Notes: generated by a model not told the origin, from the sequence alone. A stretch of 64,000 bases of DNA from Meghimatium bilineatum (GCA_034231615.1 CM067322.1:69784234-69848233), one strand, 5' to 3'; positions 1 to 12,290 are shown, counted from the stretch's first letter. A program made the numbers and translations.

Positions 1-520
1 TCAAGTGAGATAAAGAGCTGAACAGCACAAGCCAAATAAGCATTCAAAAAAATTAGAATCATTTTGTGCAATGGAAGACTATCAATGCAGACCCAAATTT
101 GAGTGTTAAGATGTTATATCGAACCTATTATTTTTTATGGATGTGAAGTATGGACTGTAAACAAAATATTCAAAATGAACTGGAAGCTACAGAGATGTGG
201 TTTTTGAGAAGAATGATGAAAATACCATGGATAGCTCATAAAGCTAATGAAGATATTCTCATTGATGCTGGCATAAAAAGATCAAACATATCAAACATCA
301 GGGGCAGACAGCCATGGTTTCTAGGGCATGTACTGAGAATAACACAGCTTGAACATTTAATAACCACTAGAAAGATCAAGGGGAGAAGAGATAGGGGACA
401 ACAAACAGAAAAGTTGCTAAAGGCCATTGTGGCATAGTAGAAGTTCACCAACCGAGTTTATTGACAGCACAAGAGACAGAGTCGTGGAGAAACATGATCG
501 TCTATGCCATTTGGTATGGC
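1..520 (+). mobile_element. LINE 3'-end relic, family 'GKIEGNRDRG' (copy 1)
   Basis: The plus strand retains the C-terminal part of a non-LTR reverse transcriptase: IILCNGRLS, FYGCEVWTVNK, MWFLRRMMKIPWIAHKANED, FLGHVLR and an RDRGQQTEK tail, with stops and shifts. The same family recurs at 19,434, 48,546 and 58,985. The left edge is cut by the window. Confidence 0.8.
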
Positions 521-539
521 ACTTGATTGATTGAGGATT

Positions 540-700
540 TATTAATAAAAAATCATTAAGCAAATGGGATTTGAACCAAGTCCATTCAAATGGCACCACT
601 CGCCTTGTAAGTTGAGTCCACACATTTTCCGTCTTCGACCATGACTAAGTTGTGATGCAAGTGGGTGCCATCTGATGTGTCCATCTGAGAAAACCTCAAA
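540..700 (-). mobile_element. tRNA-derived SINE relic
   Basis: Read on the minus strand, a B-box-like ggttcaaatccc lies at 567-577, preceded by a head like the one at 55,375-55,445 (shared 'ttgaaccaagtccatt'). It lies straight after the LINE relic. It is only weakly tRNA-like and the boundaries are uncertain. Confidence 0.45.
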
Positions 701-789
701 TGATGATTTATTGCATGATGTTTCCTTACTAAAATGTATTATTGGTTTTGTATCCATGGTTACAAATGGGGAAATAGACCATCTAATTA

Positions 790-1075
790 CGTGAGACCAG
801 TCAGCGAGCATCTGAACAACTCCAAGATATACATAATGAACAAAAGTCTAACTCCCTGCCTACCACTTCCATCCCAAAAATTGACATTTAGGGGTATATT
901 TGGTCTGTGAAGCCCAAGAGCAGAGTGGGTGATAAAACTGTCATGGCATAGAGTTGATATATTCACCATGTGTCTACATATTGGAAAATTGTCACAGATT
1001 AGGGATCTCCATTTGAATCAAAGGCATGAAAAACATGGATGTGCTAGGCCTATGTGATGCAAAACCATATCACAA
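790..1075 (+). repeat. Dispersed repeat, copy 1 (second copy at 38,100)
   Basis: The segment 'ccctgcctacc...catggcatag...cacatattggaaaattgtcacagattagggatctccatttgaatcaaaggcatg' is closely matched at 38,100-38,310. No protein motif was recognised. It may be a LINE 3' UTR or non-autonomous element; the class is unknown. Confidence 0.6.
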
Positions 1076-1099
1076 AGTATTCACTCTCTTCAAAAACAA

Positions 1100-1500
1100 T
1101 CACACACAAATTTGTGATAGTTAATGTAGAGTGAATACGGGAGAAGAATCATAATATTGATGAAACAAATTTACTGCTGAAGAAATGATTTCTATAACAT
1201 ATTTATTTTAAAGTGAACTTTACACCAATTTGTTTTCTTCTTATTGCAAGAATTTTTCTTAAATTTAAATTTGCTTTACTACATAATGCAATCCAAATAA
1301 CAATAAAAAAAATAGGAAAAATTCTTCCAAGAACTGATCATAAACCCAGTACATTTATATTGAATTTACACGCGTGTTTGAACATAAGTTGAAAGTAGTA
1401 AAACTGCAGCACACAAGTAGACTCTATTTGCGTATAATACCAGCATATATCGGAAGGTCGGGTGGCAGAGGGATGTCATGAGGAGGAGACCTGAGCACTT
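1100..1500. other. Intergenic/intronic, nothing recognised
   Basis: AT-rich sequence without an ORF, repeat or splice-compatible exon that I could support. Confidence 0.5.
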
Positions 1501-1539
1501 ATAGACCGATGGTTCAATGTACCAACATTAATGAAGAAG

Positions 1540-2300
1540 ACAACCTAAATAACCATCAGAGCAAACTCCTTTTTGCAGACTTCTTTTTTTATTATTATTC
1601 TGTCAGAACAATAATATCAGCAACGAAAGAACAACTACAACAACATATAAATAGACTCCGCACAACAAGTAGGGATTTTAACATTGTTAACATTGAAGTT
1701 AAACACAGAAAAAAACTGAGGCAATGTCAATTTTTTTAAAAACAAAGAAACACTACTATTCTAATCGATGATCAACAACTTTCACAGATGAAAGAATTCA
1801 CTTATCTTGGAAGCAACATATCATCAAATGGGAAAAACACCAAAGAAATTCAACAGAGCACACAGAATTTTGGGGCAGATGTCTCCTATTTTCAAAAACA
1901 AATATGTGAGCATGAACACCAAAACTGCACTATATTAAACGGATCATCATACCATCACTATGCTACCAATGTCAAACATGGACACACAGCAGAATCAAAA
2001 AGAAAACTACCGGTAGTTACAAAAGAAATGACTTGTCTATGTAGAATCCTTGGAGTAACAATAAGAGAGAATCAGGAATGAAAACATCATAAGACAACAG
2101 ATTAAGTAGTTTTTGCATGCTTCCAGGCTACCATCAGAGTGTCCCTCAAAAAGCATTACTATACAGACATGATGGATACAAAGCCAGGGGGGAGACCGTG
2201 CAAACAATGGATTACAGAAATAAAGGAGTCAACAAAAACAAGCATATATGAAGCACACAAAAAAGCCATCTCCACAGATAACTTCTACCCCTGATGCTGC
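1540..2300 (+). mobile_element. LINE relic, family 'HDGYKARG' (copy 1)
   Basis: The plus strand encodes, with shifts, LLFADF (a decayed FADD box), EEQLQQHINRLRTTSRDFNI-like helices, QMKEFTYLGSNISSNGK, TCLCRILGV, and a 3' end MDTKPGGRPCKQWITEIKES ending ISTDNFYP. The same family appears reversed at 35,180 and 51,055. Confidence 0.75.
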
Positions 2301-2749
2301 AAGCCATAAAGGGGTATAAATTGAAAAGACAAATAGGTTCAATATGCAGTGAGGATGATCTGTCGACTAACTAATATTGAGCTATGAAAATCCATGATCA
2401 TGTCCATCAGCCTTCTTAGAACATGATGATCATCTCATCAGAAAACTAATATTTTTAACAGTTAAAAAAATAATTTCTATTTCCAGGAAATTATTTGCCT
2501 GATGGAAAGGAACAATCAAGATGACAACTGACATCAGTGTTGAACTTATCTGACTGCAACAGGTTAACTCTCCCTGAATTTTGATGATTTCAGAGAATCT
2601 ATAAAGACTATGTTCTAGAAAGAATAAGTCACCTGAAAAATTTCTCTATAAGGACAATATGTTCTTTTCTTTTACCATATCAGTCACTAAAACATGTTTA
2701 TAGTGAATTTAAAATATTTAAAAACTTCATTAGAGACATGGGAACCTAC

Positions 2750-2823
2750 CACTACTAGGACTACTGGAACCAGTGGACACAGTTCCAATACTGGGTGAGC
2801 TGAGATTGCTGTAAGATCCTTTT
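2750..2823 (-). CDS. PPP4R4: PPP4R4 exon Q (Ser-rich tail; last exon seen)
   Basis: The acceptor is taccattttag and the donor is gtaggttccc. The exon is 74 nt, phase 2 in and phase 1 out. With the two bases from exon P it reads R-KGSYSNLSSPSIGTVSTG then SSSPSS. The phase-1 donor means at least one more coding exon follows, most likely before position 1 of the window. Confidence 0.72.
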
Positions 2824-2879
2824 CTAAAATGGTAAAAACAGCAATTTCATGTTAATACTTTCACAGAACAATATAAAAC

Positions 2880-3330
2880 AACTATTTAGAAATTTTTCTA
2901 TATTAATGTATGACTTAGAAACATGGACACTAAACAAACAATTAGAAGATAGGATTGATGCCTTTGAGATGTTGATATATAGAACAACAGGGAGAAAATC
3001 ATGGAAAGAGAAGAAAACAGAGGTTCTAACAACACTTAATATGAAGAAAGAATTATTAAGGGAAATAAAGATCAGGCAAATAAAATATTTTGGACACATT
3101 AAAAGACACAACACCTTGTTGAAGCCAGTACTTGAGGGTAAAGTCGAAGGGAATCGAACAAGAGGTAAGCAGAAATATATGTGGGAGCGTAACATCACAA
3201 GATTGACAGGTTATAGTCTAGCAGAGTGCACCACTAAAACAAGAGACAGGATATGTTGGAGGTCTGTTGTAGCCAACCTTCGTTGCGGAGAAGGCACATG
3301 ATGATGATTTGGAAATCACAATATATGCTA
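2880..3330 (+). mobile_element. LINE 3'-end relic
   Basis: A single open block encodes YDLETWTLNKQLEDRIDAFE (decayed YGCETW), IKIRQIKYFGHIKRHNTLL and KQKYMWERNITRLTGYS. It is the C-terminal region of a non-LTR reverse transcriptase, close in type to the 52.4-kb LINE family. It ends near an (ATG)n tract at 3,297-3,307. Confidence 0.75.
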
Positions 3331-3580
3331 ATATAAGATCTAACCTAAATGTATGCAGTAAATCATAATTAGACTATTTATTATAGATTATATATGGTTG
3401 AAATATAGACCTAACTGAATCAATATAACATAAACAAGTCTGTACCTTTCCTTCCCGAGTTTGTGCATAAGGCATAGACATCCATTTATGATGGTATATT
3501 ACATAAACTACTAGGGTCATAAGGCTGTTTTGGAGGATGCATCAACACAAAGATTTAGATTTTCTTCTTTCCTCTGAGTC
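3331..3580. other. Intron, nothing recognised
   Basis: No supported feature in this AT-rich stretch. Confidence 0.5.
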
Positions 3581-4260
3581 ATGAATTCATTCATTCATTT
3601 GCATTTTGCGCTGACGTTAGCGCATAGGGCAGAGGTCAGATCTCTCCAATTCTGTCTGTTCAAAGATATTCTGTGCAGTTCTTGAATAGTATGAATATTG
3701 GTTGTTTTACTTTCTCTAAGTATTGTTCTTCTGAGTGTTTCTTTTGGTCTACCCCTTGCTCTTTTGCCTGTAGGTATCCATTCAAGAGATTGGTGGTGTA
3801 TTCTGTTGGTGTCTGCGCGTAGGACATGCCCGATGTAGGACCAACGGTGTTTTCTGATAAAATCTGTGATGAAATTTTGATGTGTCTCTTCTCTGATTTT
3901 ATCATTCGATTTGAATTCACTCCAATGGGTGTTAGTTATCCTACAAAGACATTTGTTCTCGAAACTCAGTAATTTCTTTTCTGAAGATAAAGAGCTTTTC
4001 TAGCTCTCACATCCATATGATAGCACCGGAATAATGCAGGAATTAAATAAGCGCACTTTCGTGCGTGTGCTGATTGACTTTGACTTCCAGATATTAGACA
4101 GTCTGTTAAATGCACTTGATGCTAGGGCAATGAAAAAAATCCATTTAGTAGTATAATGTGCTCCTTTGAGAGCTTGTGCATTTGATTGTATATCTTTCCT
4201 ACTATCATTTGTTGCATTCTGTGATAGCATGTTTCTGGTATATATGTTTGTTTTTACCCC
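3580..4260 (-). mobile_element. LINE 3' end with (AATG)n tail, family 'IGHVLRADTNRIHH' (copy 1)
   Basis: On the minus strand: QALKGAHYTTKWIFF, SNIWKSKSISTRTKVRLFNS, SYGCES, the RADTNRIHH region, ARGRPKETLRRTIL and LNRQNWRDLTSALC, then the 3' tail (atga)n at 3,582-3,596. The matching copy at 45,803-46,128 is nearly identical over the last 300 bp, so the family was active fairly recently. It contains frameshifts and stops. Confidence 0.85.
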
Positions 4261-4620
4261 AAAGAATTATGACTCATGAAGCTCTTGTTTCCTATTAGCA
4301 ATGGGGAGGCTTTCCCAGAGCTTTCTTTCATAACCAGAAGACTTCAATTATCGGCTGTATGGAATGCTTTAAGAAGAATCCTTCTACACTGAGGGGGGGG
4401 GGGGTCTATTCGTGTATGTAAGGAAGCCATGTTCCACATTTTGTATGCACAAAAAACACAAAAGCATGCAATCATTTGGTGGTATTGTTAGCCACTTATA
4501 CCACACAGACCTCTAAACTGCATGGCTTTAATATGGCCAATAACTGGAGTATATACATGTTAGCATAATAATCTGTTCATTGTCTATCCCCAAGTGGGTG
4601 ATGGTAAGAATATTAAAACT
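4260..4620. other. Intron with a 12-G homopolymer
   Basis: Nothing coding was recognised. A (G)12 run lies at 4,393-4,404. Confidence 0.5.
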
Positions 4621-5075
4621 TACTGTTAAGTGTAGGGGTGGTGACTAGGAGCTTTAGCTGTCTACCCATGGCCAGATGTGTTGCCTTGGCTGTGTTTAAT
4701 CCATTTTTGTTCAGGGTTGTCTAGATATTATCTATCCATCTTCTTCTAGGTATTCCTCTGGCCTTGTATCCTGTATCCGAATCTTCTCATGTTATATGTT
4801 TTTGTCAATATTTGGTTATGGTTCATTCTCATGTGTTCACAAATCCTTTCATCTGTGGTTTCTCGATGTATTCTGTGCATGGTTTCATACCTGATTTCGT
4901 CATTTCTTATTTTGTATAGTTTGGTCACTCTTCCAGCTTTTCTCAGGAATTTCATTTCACATGTTGTAAGTTTTCTTTGCTGGGCTGTCAGTGTCCATGT
5001 CTGACATTGATGGCAAAGTGTTTGCATAAAAATACTGTTTATCATCTGTCTCTTGACTTCCATCAGTTCTTACAC
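4620..5075 (-). mobile_element. LINE C-terminal relic
   Basis: The minus strand encodes CHQCQTWTLTAQQRKLTTCE, MKFLRKAGRVTKLYKIRNDE, IRYETMHRIHRETTDERICE and RMNHNQILTKTYNMRRFGYR, the block after the reverse transcriptase domain in YGCETW-type LINEs. It is decayed and ends in a 3' UTR-like stretch near 4,620. Confidence 0.72.
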
Positions 5076-5155
5076 TGTCCTAACTATAATTACAAATCAA
5101 CACAAAATTAAGTATAATTTTATATTCATAGCATGAAATGACACAAATCTTGCAC

Positions 5156-5279
5156 CTTGAAGAAGTCACTCCTGCTGGTGACTGCGTGGAGGAGGTATTG
5201 ATGTTTGGTTGGCTCTTTCTGCTGGTTGTAGGTGAAGATTTCTTGTTGGAAGATGCACCTGTGAGTACAGGTGTAGAAG
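5156..5279 (-). CDS. PPP4R4: PPP4R4 exon P (Ser/Thr/Lys-rich tail)
   Basis: The acceptor is actttctctgcag and the donor is gtgcaagatt. The exon is 124 nt, phase 1 in and phase 2 out. It encodes STPVLTGASSNKKSSPTTSR followed by KSQPNINTSSTQSPAGVTSS. It is typical of the disordered basic/serine tail of PPP4R4. A LINE insertion begins 100 bp upstream. Confidence 0.75.
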
Positions 5280-5378
5280 CTGCAGAGAAAGTATACAATC
5301 TAATGTAAAGACCTTTATATACACAACAGAAATGTACGAGGGTGCTTTAAATATAATCTTAAATATTGCTTTTTGAAT

Positions 5379-8300
5379 GTTAGTTAGTTAGTTAGTTAGT
5401 CGTCGGATCATCATCACTGCAAACTGGACACATCCATAGTTGCTCCGATCTCTCCTTGAGTGTATTCGCCATCACACTTCTGCTGACAGTACCAGTCCTA
5501 TGCTGGTTGACCATCATTCTTCTGCGCCCTCCAAAATGTTCACCTCTAGCAACACCGCATTTCAATCCCTGATCTTTAATCCTAGCCATTGAAAAGGAAT
5601 CATCATCCACATTAGTCTCACTCTCACGTGTTATATCTCTTAAGGAGTTCAAAACGTCAGCACGATCCATTGCCCCATCGCCCTGTGCCACAATCTCACA
5701 TGATGCAAGTTGATCCGCTCTTTCATTGCCTCGAACACCCACATGTCCCGGCACGAAAATAAATGTAACCGCTTTCAAGCTCGCATTTCTCAAGGCCTCA
5801 ATCCACCGTTCGCGAACGAGACCCACTTGTACCTTCTTAATCATACTCATAGAGTCACTCAAGATGCAGACCTTCGTTACTTTCTGTGCCACTCAAATGC
5901 CTTGGTCACCGCCATAGTCTCCATGGTCATACTACTCGTAGTGACCGCAAAGGCACCACTTTCCTCCTTGATCATTTTACCTGCGCACTGAGCTGTAAAG
6001 GCCCAAGCACTGCGAACATGCCTAATTACAGATCCATCAGTGTATATAATCACATCCCCCTCTTTGGTATTCTCACTTATTAAAGCCTGTACTTCTTTCT
6101 CCACAGATGTGGGACACCATTCTCTGCATTCCCTGCTAAGTGATATTACTACTCTCAAACAAGTTTTGAAATTTGTGGATAGACCTATCCATTCCGCACC
6201 TGCTGCCACATCCTGTAATCTGCACACGCTTTGTATTACATCCTCAGCACGTCCCATCCACGACCTTCCTCTCTTGAGTCTACTGCCTTTAACTTTCTGT
6301 ATTTCGGAATGCAACGGGTGTTCCTTATCTGCATGTATTTGAAGGTACGCCAGTGCACGGCAATACTGTAATCTATGCTCAGCTGTTGGGCAGTCAAGTA
6401 GGTATCGCATAGCTCTTGTCGATGTGTCTCTTGTGCATCCCAGAATGATACGCATTGCTGCATTCTGGACTCTATCCAGTCTTTCGATCTGAGTTTGGCT
6501 AAGAGTCAGAACTGCCAGTGCATATTCCACCACAGCCACAACCAAACCCTGGTACAAAAGAAATAACAATCTTTGCTCACACTGTGCAGCAGCCATAACC
6601 TTCATTGCTGCTAAGCCTTTGCCTGCCCTTATGATAATGTGGTCAACATGTTCCCTGAAACTCAGGCTTCTGTCAAACACACCCAGATATCTCATTGTGC
6701 TAGTTCTTTCTAAACTTTTCCCGGACAACGAAACTTGTGGCATGGGTGTCTTTACCATGTGATTGTTCAAGGAAAACCACGTCACGAATGCCTTAGATGG
6801 ATTAACCACTGCTACCGTATCTCGACACCAATTTGTCAGTCTGTCCAGCTCCTTCTGTAGTTCCACGACGCACTCTTCTCGATTTCTGCCCTGTCTATAC
6901 ACCAGGATATCATCGGCATATGACATCGTTCTGCCAACACCTGTGATTTGATTGCCAGCGATATGTACTGTGTATACATTGAAAAGTACAGGAGATAGAG
7001 GCGATCCCTGTGGCAGGCCAGGGCTAATAACCGTTGGTGTAGATATCCAGTTACCACACTTAAGAACTACAACCCTGTGCATCAGGGTGGCGCCAACCCA
7101 ACGCACGACAAAAGGATTAACTGCAAGATTTAACAGCTGGTGCATCAAGATATCCAAGGACACCCTATTGTACGCATCCTCAAGGTCTATTGCGACCGCA
7201 CATGTCTCCATGCGCGAATCGAACCCCTCAAAAACATCCTGCGCAAATATGGCTGCATTCTGCCATGTCTTCTTTCCTGGACGATATCCTCCTAACAATG
7301 TTGGTAAACACTTATTTCTTTCAAGATAACACGATACCTTCCGGGCCACAATTTTTTCCAAAAGCTTGCCAATCGTATTCTGCATAGTTATTATTCTGTA
7401 GCCATGTATCCTGGTGTGGTCCTTCCCAGGTTTGGGTAGTGGAACTAAATAGCTGTGCAACCAGTCTTCTTTCACTGTGCCCTTTAGAAGGCTATTATTG
7501 AACATGTCCGCCAACTCTCCCAACTCCTCATCCGTTCTTTGACTAATGTCATCGTATCTAATGCCATCTGGCCCTGGTGCTGTGTTTTTTGTACTTTTCA
7601 GTGCCTTCCTGATTTCTTCAACTGTGATTAGCATATGGTTTTCCATGCTCAAGTTCTTACACGTGTCTGTGAGCATTTTCCTGATTTCTTGATATGCCTC
7701 CAAATTTCTCTGACCAATTTGTGCTGTGTAGTGTGCCAGTAACGCCGCACCTTTTGTCTCGTCCGTCTTCTGCCAGACGGTATCGTCGCTCTGGAAATCG
7801 GCAATAGTCACGCGTCTTGTCAGACCATTCATGGACTTGTGTAACCGCCAGAACAATTTTAGTGACTTTTCGTGTGTGATCTCCTTGCAAAATTCGTCCC
7901 ATTTTGACGCCTTTGCTGACTTTGCAATATCTTTGAATGTTTGAACTAAGATATCTTTCTTCCGTTTCCATTGTGCGACCTCCATGGGCTGAGCCGCAAC
8001 ATGTTTCCGTGCCCTTTGCCATAGTGATACTGCTTTCCGTTTCTCGCTCCATGCCCTTTGAACCTCTTCGTTCCACCAGGGGGGCCTATCCCACACCTGA
8101 TTTCCCACTACTTGAGCCTTACGTTTGTCTTGTCGAATTCTGCTCACAACATCCACTCCTCTGCGATCATACTTAAAGGATCTTACCTTTGGCCTTATCT
8201 GCTTACTTTTGTCATTTTTTAAGAGAACAACACATGGGAGGTGGTCACTGCCATGATGCCCCAGCACGTCCCATTTGCAGATAGCCACAGAAGCTGATGA

Positions 8301-8440
8301 CACCAAAGCCAGGTCGATAGCGCAATCATCATCACCATCCCTGCTTGCCATCCTTGTTATACAGCCATCGTTAAGGCACACCAGGTCCGTATCTGTCGTA
8401 TCATTTTGAATGTATTCTGAAGCAGTAAAATAACTCATTT
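5379..8440 (-). mobile_element. RNase H-bearing non-LTR retrotransposon, 5'-truncated, (CTAA)n tail
   Basis: A 3.06-kb insertion on the minus strand carries the end of an AP-endonuclease, a whole reverse transcriptase and an RNase H domain (I/Jockey-like order). Its 3' end is a run of CTAA units at 5,379-5,400, and the ORF's stop codon is the first TAA of that run. The 5' end is lost inside the endonuclease. I could not find a convincing target-site duplication. Fragments of the same or a related family lie at 17,279, 22,400, 35,450 and 38,480. Confidence 0.9.
5392..8438 (-). pseudogene. Endonuclease(part)-reverse transcriptase-RNase H ORF, one frameshift
   Basis: The ORF starts in the endonuclease C-terminus (GHHGSDHLPCVVLL holds the catalytic SDH). 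The reverse transcriptase follows: APGPDGIRYDD, LVPLPKPGKDHTRIHGYR, VAIDLEDAYNRVSLD, GLPQGSPLSPVLFNVY and an intact MSYADDILVYR catalytic box. RNase H residues are visible as IIYTDGSV (Asp), TMETMA (Glu), ILSDSMSMI (Asp) and FVPGHVGVRGNERADQLAS (His/Asp). A final CPVC motif precedes DDDPTTN-stop. About 853 codons are open; a one-base loss near 5,879, inside RNase H, splits the frame. With no endonuclease N-terminus and no ORF1, this copy is defective. Confidence 0.92.
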
Positions 8441-8660
8441 TTCAGCAGATTTTGCTTTTGATACAAGTTTTTGCTTATAAAGGGCTTGGATTGCTGTAGA
8501 CAATTTTTTTTTCGTTGTATGTCGATCTACTCATGCATCACCTGTTGTTCTTCATCATTAAACATGAGTATTTCCTCCCAATACAGTCATCCAAACAGAT
8601 GGAAATACTTGGGGTAGGGCTGGCAAGTGGCAGGCACTAAAAGTGGAGAACCTCAATGTT
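8441..8660. other. Intron, nothing recognised
   Basis: Short AT-rich spacer between the LINE and a small tandem repeat; no supported feature. Confidence 0.45.
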
Positions 8661-8662
8661 TG

Positions 8663-8765
8663 CAAATCAACCCTACATACAGTATGGGGGTCAAAAAATC
8701 AACCCTACATGCATTATGGGGGTCAAGAAATCAACCCTACATGCAGTATGGGGGACAAAAAATGT
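8663..8765. repeat. Small tandem repeat, about 32-bp unit, 3 copies
   Basis: 'aatcaaccctacatrcagtatgggggtcaaaa' is repeated three times with few changes. It has no coding value. Confidence 0.85.
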
Positions 8766-8939
8766 CATGTTGTAAAAGGATACTTTTACTCAAAAGTCCT
8801 CATTATTTGGATTTTATTGGGAATTGATGATGATCATTCCTGAGAACTGTAATGCAGCAATGGTGACTGTTCCTCCTTGATATGTAGTGCTCTAAAATAA
8901 TGCTTTGTTCATCCCAATAGAAAGTCAGAATAACCTTAC

Positions 8940-9020
8940 CTGCAGATGATGTGTTTGCAAAACTTTCAGTTTCAGTAAGGAGGGATGGTGCCATTCCTTG
9001 CTTGCTCTCTTCATTTCCAG
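8940..9020 (-). CDS. PPP4R4: PPP4R4 exon O (tail)
   Basis: The acceptor is gatcgttactag and the donor is gtaaggttat. The exon is 81 nt, phase 1 at both ends. It encodes GNEESKQGMAPSLLTETESF then ANTSSA. The sequence is low complexity and not recognisably conserved. Placement rests on splice sites and on the phase match with exons N and P. Confidence 0.68.
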
Positions 9021-11055
9021 CTAGTAACGATCCTTGACAAAATCTTTACAGCTTTCCATGAGTTGTGTTAAGTTCATCCCTACAAGAATAACTTCCTCAA
9101 ACTTGGATTCTTACATATACTTTTCTCTTTAAATTGTATTTTCCATGATTGTTGAGTTGTTGGCTTAGTTTCTGGCTTAGAGTAACTGGCTTTAATGTAC
9201 AAAACTCAGTAGGAGCAGTGTTAGCAGAAACATTACATTACAAAAGTTTCAAAAATTAGACTGTTATCACATGATAAGGCCACATATGCCTAACATGTAC
9301 TGATTTATTGACACTGAAATCTAATCATCAATGGGCTTGTCTGGTATTCGCTGATGATAACCTGCACTCTTGAATCTATTTTTGTCTACTTTTCTAGGCT
9401 TGGTAACACACAAGTAATTCCCTCAATACTGATATTTATACATGAGATTTGTTTGGTGAATATCCTTAATTTTGTTGCAATAATCATTGATGTCATGTAA
9501 CAAAACTTGGATGTTCATTGATTTTGATACAATTTGTGTAATGATTTCTATAACCATCAATTTTGATATAATAAACATTAATTATCATGTTTCAAACCTT
9601 GACTGTTAATTGATCTTAGTGAATAATTTTTTGCAATTGTTTCTCTTACTTATATGATAGCATTGTTATTAACAAATTCTATCACCTTTGACAAAACTAC
9701 CACATGTTATCTATTACAAGCAAAAGTTAAAACTAATAAAACAGAAAGTGCAACATGCAGAAAACAAACAAGATACAATAAGCACAAAAGTGGATCTGTA
9801 ACACACTACTAATGGAATAAAACATATACATGAATAATTTATTTAAAAAATTAATGTAACACACATGATTATTTTTTTTCTCAAATTCCTGCTGGTTCTC
9901 TCTTGTAGTAGGACAATGGCTCTACTAGATTTCCAGCAGGATGTAGTTCAGAGAACAGAGATGTGTTGTTACCATTTTTAGCTAATGACCTGACACATCT
10001 GACTTCAGCAGCAATAACTAATATATTCAGTGTTTTTACTGTGTTCCACTGAAGGTAATGCTCATAACAGTATCGCTAGTAGGCCAGCTGTATGTTGGAT
10101 TCTGTTTATACAAATTGCCTGCACTGCACACTGGTCACAACCTAAAAGCTAGTCATAGTCAAATGTACTTATCTTTTGCTGCTGTCATTATCAACTTGAC
10201 CACAGATGCACACTCATAACAAACTGTCAATACTGCATGTTTCCCATTAGGAAATTGCAGGCTTTGCTTGTGCATAGGTGTCAACTGCCTGTAAATCGCC
10301 ATATTTGTAAAGTTTTTTCCAAGCTTTACGGCTATATGTGGTTACACTGTCATTTACGGGTTTTTACATGAATTTCTGCAGTTCTGTACGTTTTGGGTTT
10401 TTAAAAAATAAATTTAGTGGTGATACTGATATTTTTGTATATATTTTAGTGGCAACAGTGATTTTCACAGTTTTATTTAATCACAATAGTGGCGATTGCG
10501 GGTTTTAACATCTGATGTAGGTCTCGGGGTGTAGTGTTGTTGGAATCAATGCTTTTAACACACTACCAGTACTTTAATTATTCTCTGTGCTGGGGACATA
10601 TGTCTTTATACCGAACTTAGGTACACATGTATTTTGTATCTAGGCCTATATACATACCCGTACATCATTTAATTTATATTATAAGTTTTTGTATGCCTCC
10701 TAGACCTAGGTAGGTAGTGTAGTAGGTAGGCTTAATGTTAAATAATAGAATACGTTATTTTTTTATGTAGGCCCAAATCTGATCTTTAGACTTAACTTTG
10801 CATAATACTTTTATGATAATTTGTATGTTATAACGTTGTAAATCTGCTGCTGGAAAATACAGAACAACAAATACAATATAATATATATATAATATAGGCC
10901 CTAGGCCTACATCATTGTGTCGTGTGTTTGTTCTGTCACATATGATGCTGGTAATAAAACATTACGCTTTATTTATGGCATATAGAAATATATTTTTTAT
11001 ATATTAGATCTGTAATAAAATATATATTATCCTTTATTAAGTAATAATATTAGGT
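9021..11055. other. 2-kb intron stretch without recognised features
   Basis: AT-rich sequence with no long ORF and no recognised transposon protein. Several 'taggcct' motifs occur at 10,640-10,910. A decayed repeat cannot be excluded. Confidence 0.5.
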
Positions 11056-11059
11056 TTCT

Positions 11060-11135
11060 GTGACAGCATGGTACAGATTGTGTCTGTGGCTGAGGTACAG
11101 AGTTCGATCCCAGCAACAGGCGGCTGTACAAAAAA
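11060..11135 (+). mobile_element. tRNA-derived SINE head fragment
   Basis: 'tgtctgtggctgaggtacagagttcgatccc' resembles tRNA A- and B-box spacing, with B box agttcgatccc near 11,100-11,111. It is short and uncertain. Confidence 0.4.
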
Positions 11136-12035
11136 CAAAGACAAACTATTGAACGTATTTATAATTGCCTAGAAAATAATCATCATCAAGTACTGCCTCC
11201 ACAATGAAGTCTGCTGCAACATCCCCTGCCTCTTGTTTTGGAGGTGCACTCTGATAGACTGTAACCTGTCCATCTTGTGATGTTACTCTCCCACTTGTAT
11301 CTCTTCCTACCTCTGTAATTTGTTTAGATGTTACTATTTTCCTTATGTCATATACCTAGAAGATCACTACATTTAAAAAAAGGCTGGGTTGATGGCTATG
11401 TCCTGAATACAACCTATTTTTTTATATTAGGGCCTAAATCAGATTTGTGTATTTATTGGCAGTGTGTAACAAAAACATCTGCTAAAGGAGTTTGTGATGC
11501 TTGGTGTTGTCAATCAAACCTTTTTTTGTTAAAGGGATTTGGGGGGGGGGGGGGGGTTCCCCCCGAGGGTCAATGTAATATACACATAGCAACAAGTAAG
11601 GGGTAAACATACACAAACAACTAAACTTTCACAAACAAATGTTGATAAATGTATATTCTACAAAAATATAATAATAGGGTTTTAAAAATAATAAATTGCT
11701 TATTACGCCCAACAACACACCCTGATGATGACATGGCTGTAGATAGGAGGAGGATGTTCACACACCCTACCAGCAAAACAGATTATGAATTTGAGCAGGC
11801 TACTGTTAATTGGCATAGCCAAAAAGGTGACAAACAAACCCGAAGTACCTTTTTTTTTTTTTTTTTTTTTTTTTTAATGGAGTTTCCCCCTTACATTGTG
11901 TATGGTTTTTCATGCTCAATTATGGTTTTTCAGAACTTTTTGAATGGTTTTTAGTCTCAACAGGTTGACAGCTATGTGATGTAGATTCCTAACCATAACC
12001 AACCATCCCTCAATATATTTTCCTTAAATGGTTTA
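11136..12035. other. Intron with (G)16 and (T)26 homopolymers
   Basis: Runs of 16 G (11,541-11,556) and 26 T (11,850-11,875) break up otherwise unremarkable sequence. No coding region was recognised. Confidence 0.55.
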
Positions 12036-12039
12036 TTAT

Positions 12040-12290
12040 GGCAGATATTGAGCAACTTCAGGAGTGAGATCATGACAGGAATTGAGCAAATGCAGGTCTG
12101 AGGTCATGACAGGAATTGAGAAACTGCAGGTGTGAGGTCATGAGAGGTATTGAGCAACTGCAGAAGTGAGGTCATGACAGGTACTGAGCAGTTGCTGGAG
12201 TGAGGTAATGACAGATATTGAGCAGCTAGCTGCAGGAGTGAGATCCTGACATGTATTGAGCGGTTGCAGGAGTGAGGTAATGTCCCAAAA
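12040..12290. repeat. Minisatellite, about 35-bp unit, about 7 copies
   Basis: The unit is 'attgagcaactgcaggagtgaggtcatgacaggt', with 10-20% divergence between copies and a short duplication in one (gcagctagctgcagg). Confidence 0.85.

Noticed and set aside
1-60. Possible last PPP4R4 exon (minus strand: ttgtgctgttcag then a phase-1 Ala-Leu-Tyr-Leu-Thr-stop)
   Set aside because: The splice-like site lies inside a LINE relic and encodes only five residues, so chance is more likely. The terminal exon is probably outside the window.
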